Assembly: GCF_022808935.1 (NCBI RefSeq)
Contig: NZ_JAKZFR010000001.1
Coordinates: 372,001 to 436,000, forward strand
Length of the DNA: 64,000 nt
Direction of reading: 5' to 3'
Source of the DNA: Geothrix sp. SG200
GTDB lineage: Bacteria > Acidobacteriota > Holophagae > Holophagales > Holophagaceae
This document shows, in pieces, positions 63,517 through 64,000 of this stretch (its first letter is position 1; each line of letters opens with the position of its first letter). The notes under the pieces are model-generated. The model worked only from the letters and a program-made list of their open reading frames with translations. It did no database searches and was not told the origin of the DNA. The translations under genes and the position numbers were made by a program.

Positions 63517-64000
63517 GTGGTCAGCAAGCTAGGGGAAATGCTCGTCAAAGCTCAGCTCCTCACGGATGCCCAGTTGGAAGAAGTGATCAGGATCCAGCGC
63601 CGGGAAGGCGGCAAGCTGGGCAGCATCGTCGTGCGCCAGGGCTACTGCTCGGACCAGGACATCGTCAGCTTCCTGGGCATGCAGTACGGCGTCCCCGCAG
63701 CGGACCTGGAGCAGTGGCCGCCCATCGATCCCGCTGTCATCGCGCTGATCCCGAAGGACCTGGCCCAGCGTCACAAGGTGCTGCCCCTGCAGCGCACCGG
63801 CAATGTCCTGACCCTGGCCATGTCCGATCCCACGGACATCTTCGCCATGGATGACGTGCGGTTCCACACCGGCTACAACGTGGATCCCGTCGTCTCCAGC
63901 GAGATGGGCCTGGTGCGGGCCGTCGAGAAGTACTACGGGGGCTCCAGCGGCCTGCGCCTGGCGGATGCCCAGGGCGCGCGGACCACCATGGGCGGCGCGG
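63517..64000 (+). CDS. pilB: Type IV pilus assembly ATPase PilB, N-terminal part
   Basis: 161 codons before the window ends. The MshEN/GspE N-terminal domain is clear: LGEMLVKAQLLTDAQLEEVIRIQRREGGKLGSIVVRQGYCSDQDIVSFLGMQYGVP, then LIPKDLAQRHKVLPLQRTGNVLTLAMSDPTD. The ATPase motifs lie beyond the edge, so GspE cannot be excluded, but the pilT gene in the window favours PilB. GTG 63517 has GGAGG six bases upstream. Confidence 0.85.
   Translation, partial: MVSKLGEMLVKAQLLTDAQLEEVIRIQRREGGKLGSIVVRQGYCSDQDIVSFLGMQYGVPAADLEQWPPIDPAVIALIPKDLAQRHKVLPLQRTGNVLTLAMSDPTDIFAMDDVRFHTGYNVDPVVSSEMGLVRAVEKYYGGSSGLRLADAQGARTTMGGA

Overview
The window is high-GC bacterial chromosome from a Gram-negative-type bacterium. 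It has RND efflux pumps, lipoproteins, type IV pilus ATPases (PilT, and PilB at the right edge) and menaquinone rather than ubiquinone methylation. The gene set (menG between acyl-CoA dehydrogenases, an AmmeMemoRadiSam cluster, a HTH-membrane-TolB-like-TPR regulator, a BcrA/BadF activase fused to a HgdB-like dehydratase half) suggests Acidobacteriota, most likely the Holophagae (Geothrix/Holophaga type). That placement is inference from gene content; no rRNA gene or replication origin is present. Most genes are housekeeping: three aminoacyl-tRNA synthetases (asnS, aspS, hisS), pyrR-pyrB, gpmI, typA, rsmI, rpmE-prfA, and hrcA-grpE-dnaK-dnaJ.

Layout: 1-4168, two acyl-CoA dehydrogenase paralogues around menG. 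4251-8216 (minus), gpmI, PAS sensor, two copies of a 137-bp coupling repeat, P-loop ATPase. 8228-9685, accessory patch: GxxExxY cassette with terminal inverted repeats, and two ORF6N paralogues. 9682-13068, pyrB-pyrR, a CheY-like protein, asnS. 13172-14423, displaced asnS tail, strong hairpin and an AT-richer orphan gene. 14578-24279, DUF493, PLP decarboxylase, HU/IHF, pilT, typA, secreted orphan proteins, rsmI. 24280-30106, repeat block, SprT-like gene, flavin reductase-like gene, AmmeMemoRadiSam operon with a PEBP gene, NHL lipoprotein. 30230-40659, aspS, a MITE-like element, mdtABC-type efflux operon with marR. 40736-50642, RNA helicase, the 1441-residue activase/dehydratase protein, HTH-TPR regulator, divergent hisS and amidase. 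50664-51307, tRNA-Arg(CCG) and a tandem array built from pieces of its own 3' half. 51415-64000, PadR and partner, rpmE, prfA with a duplicated tail, lipoprotein, heat-shock operon, diguanylate cyclase, a large orphan protein, and the start of pilB.

The most unusual signal lies in the short spaces between genes. At four protein genes (asnS, rsmI, the SprT-like gene, prfA) and one tRNA gene, a second copy of the end of the adjacent gene lies across a 90-200 bp GC-rich, hairpin-rich insert. The displaced copies keep the reading frame and the stop or start codon, and many of the codon differences are synonymous. A related case at 4796-5073 consists of two 46-codon mini-genes joined to their neighbours by 4-nt stop/start overlaps, with the next ribosome-binding site inside a perfect hairpin. 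Separately, at least three gaps are bounded or filled by inverted arms made of stuttering short words (8228-8690, 32267-32477, 60174-60279), and a fourth, 54271-54366, has a similar stem; one carries a GxxExxY gene. Together these look like small elements that insert precisely at gene ends and leave the host gene intact.
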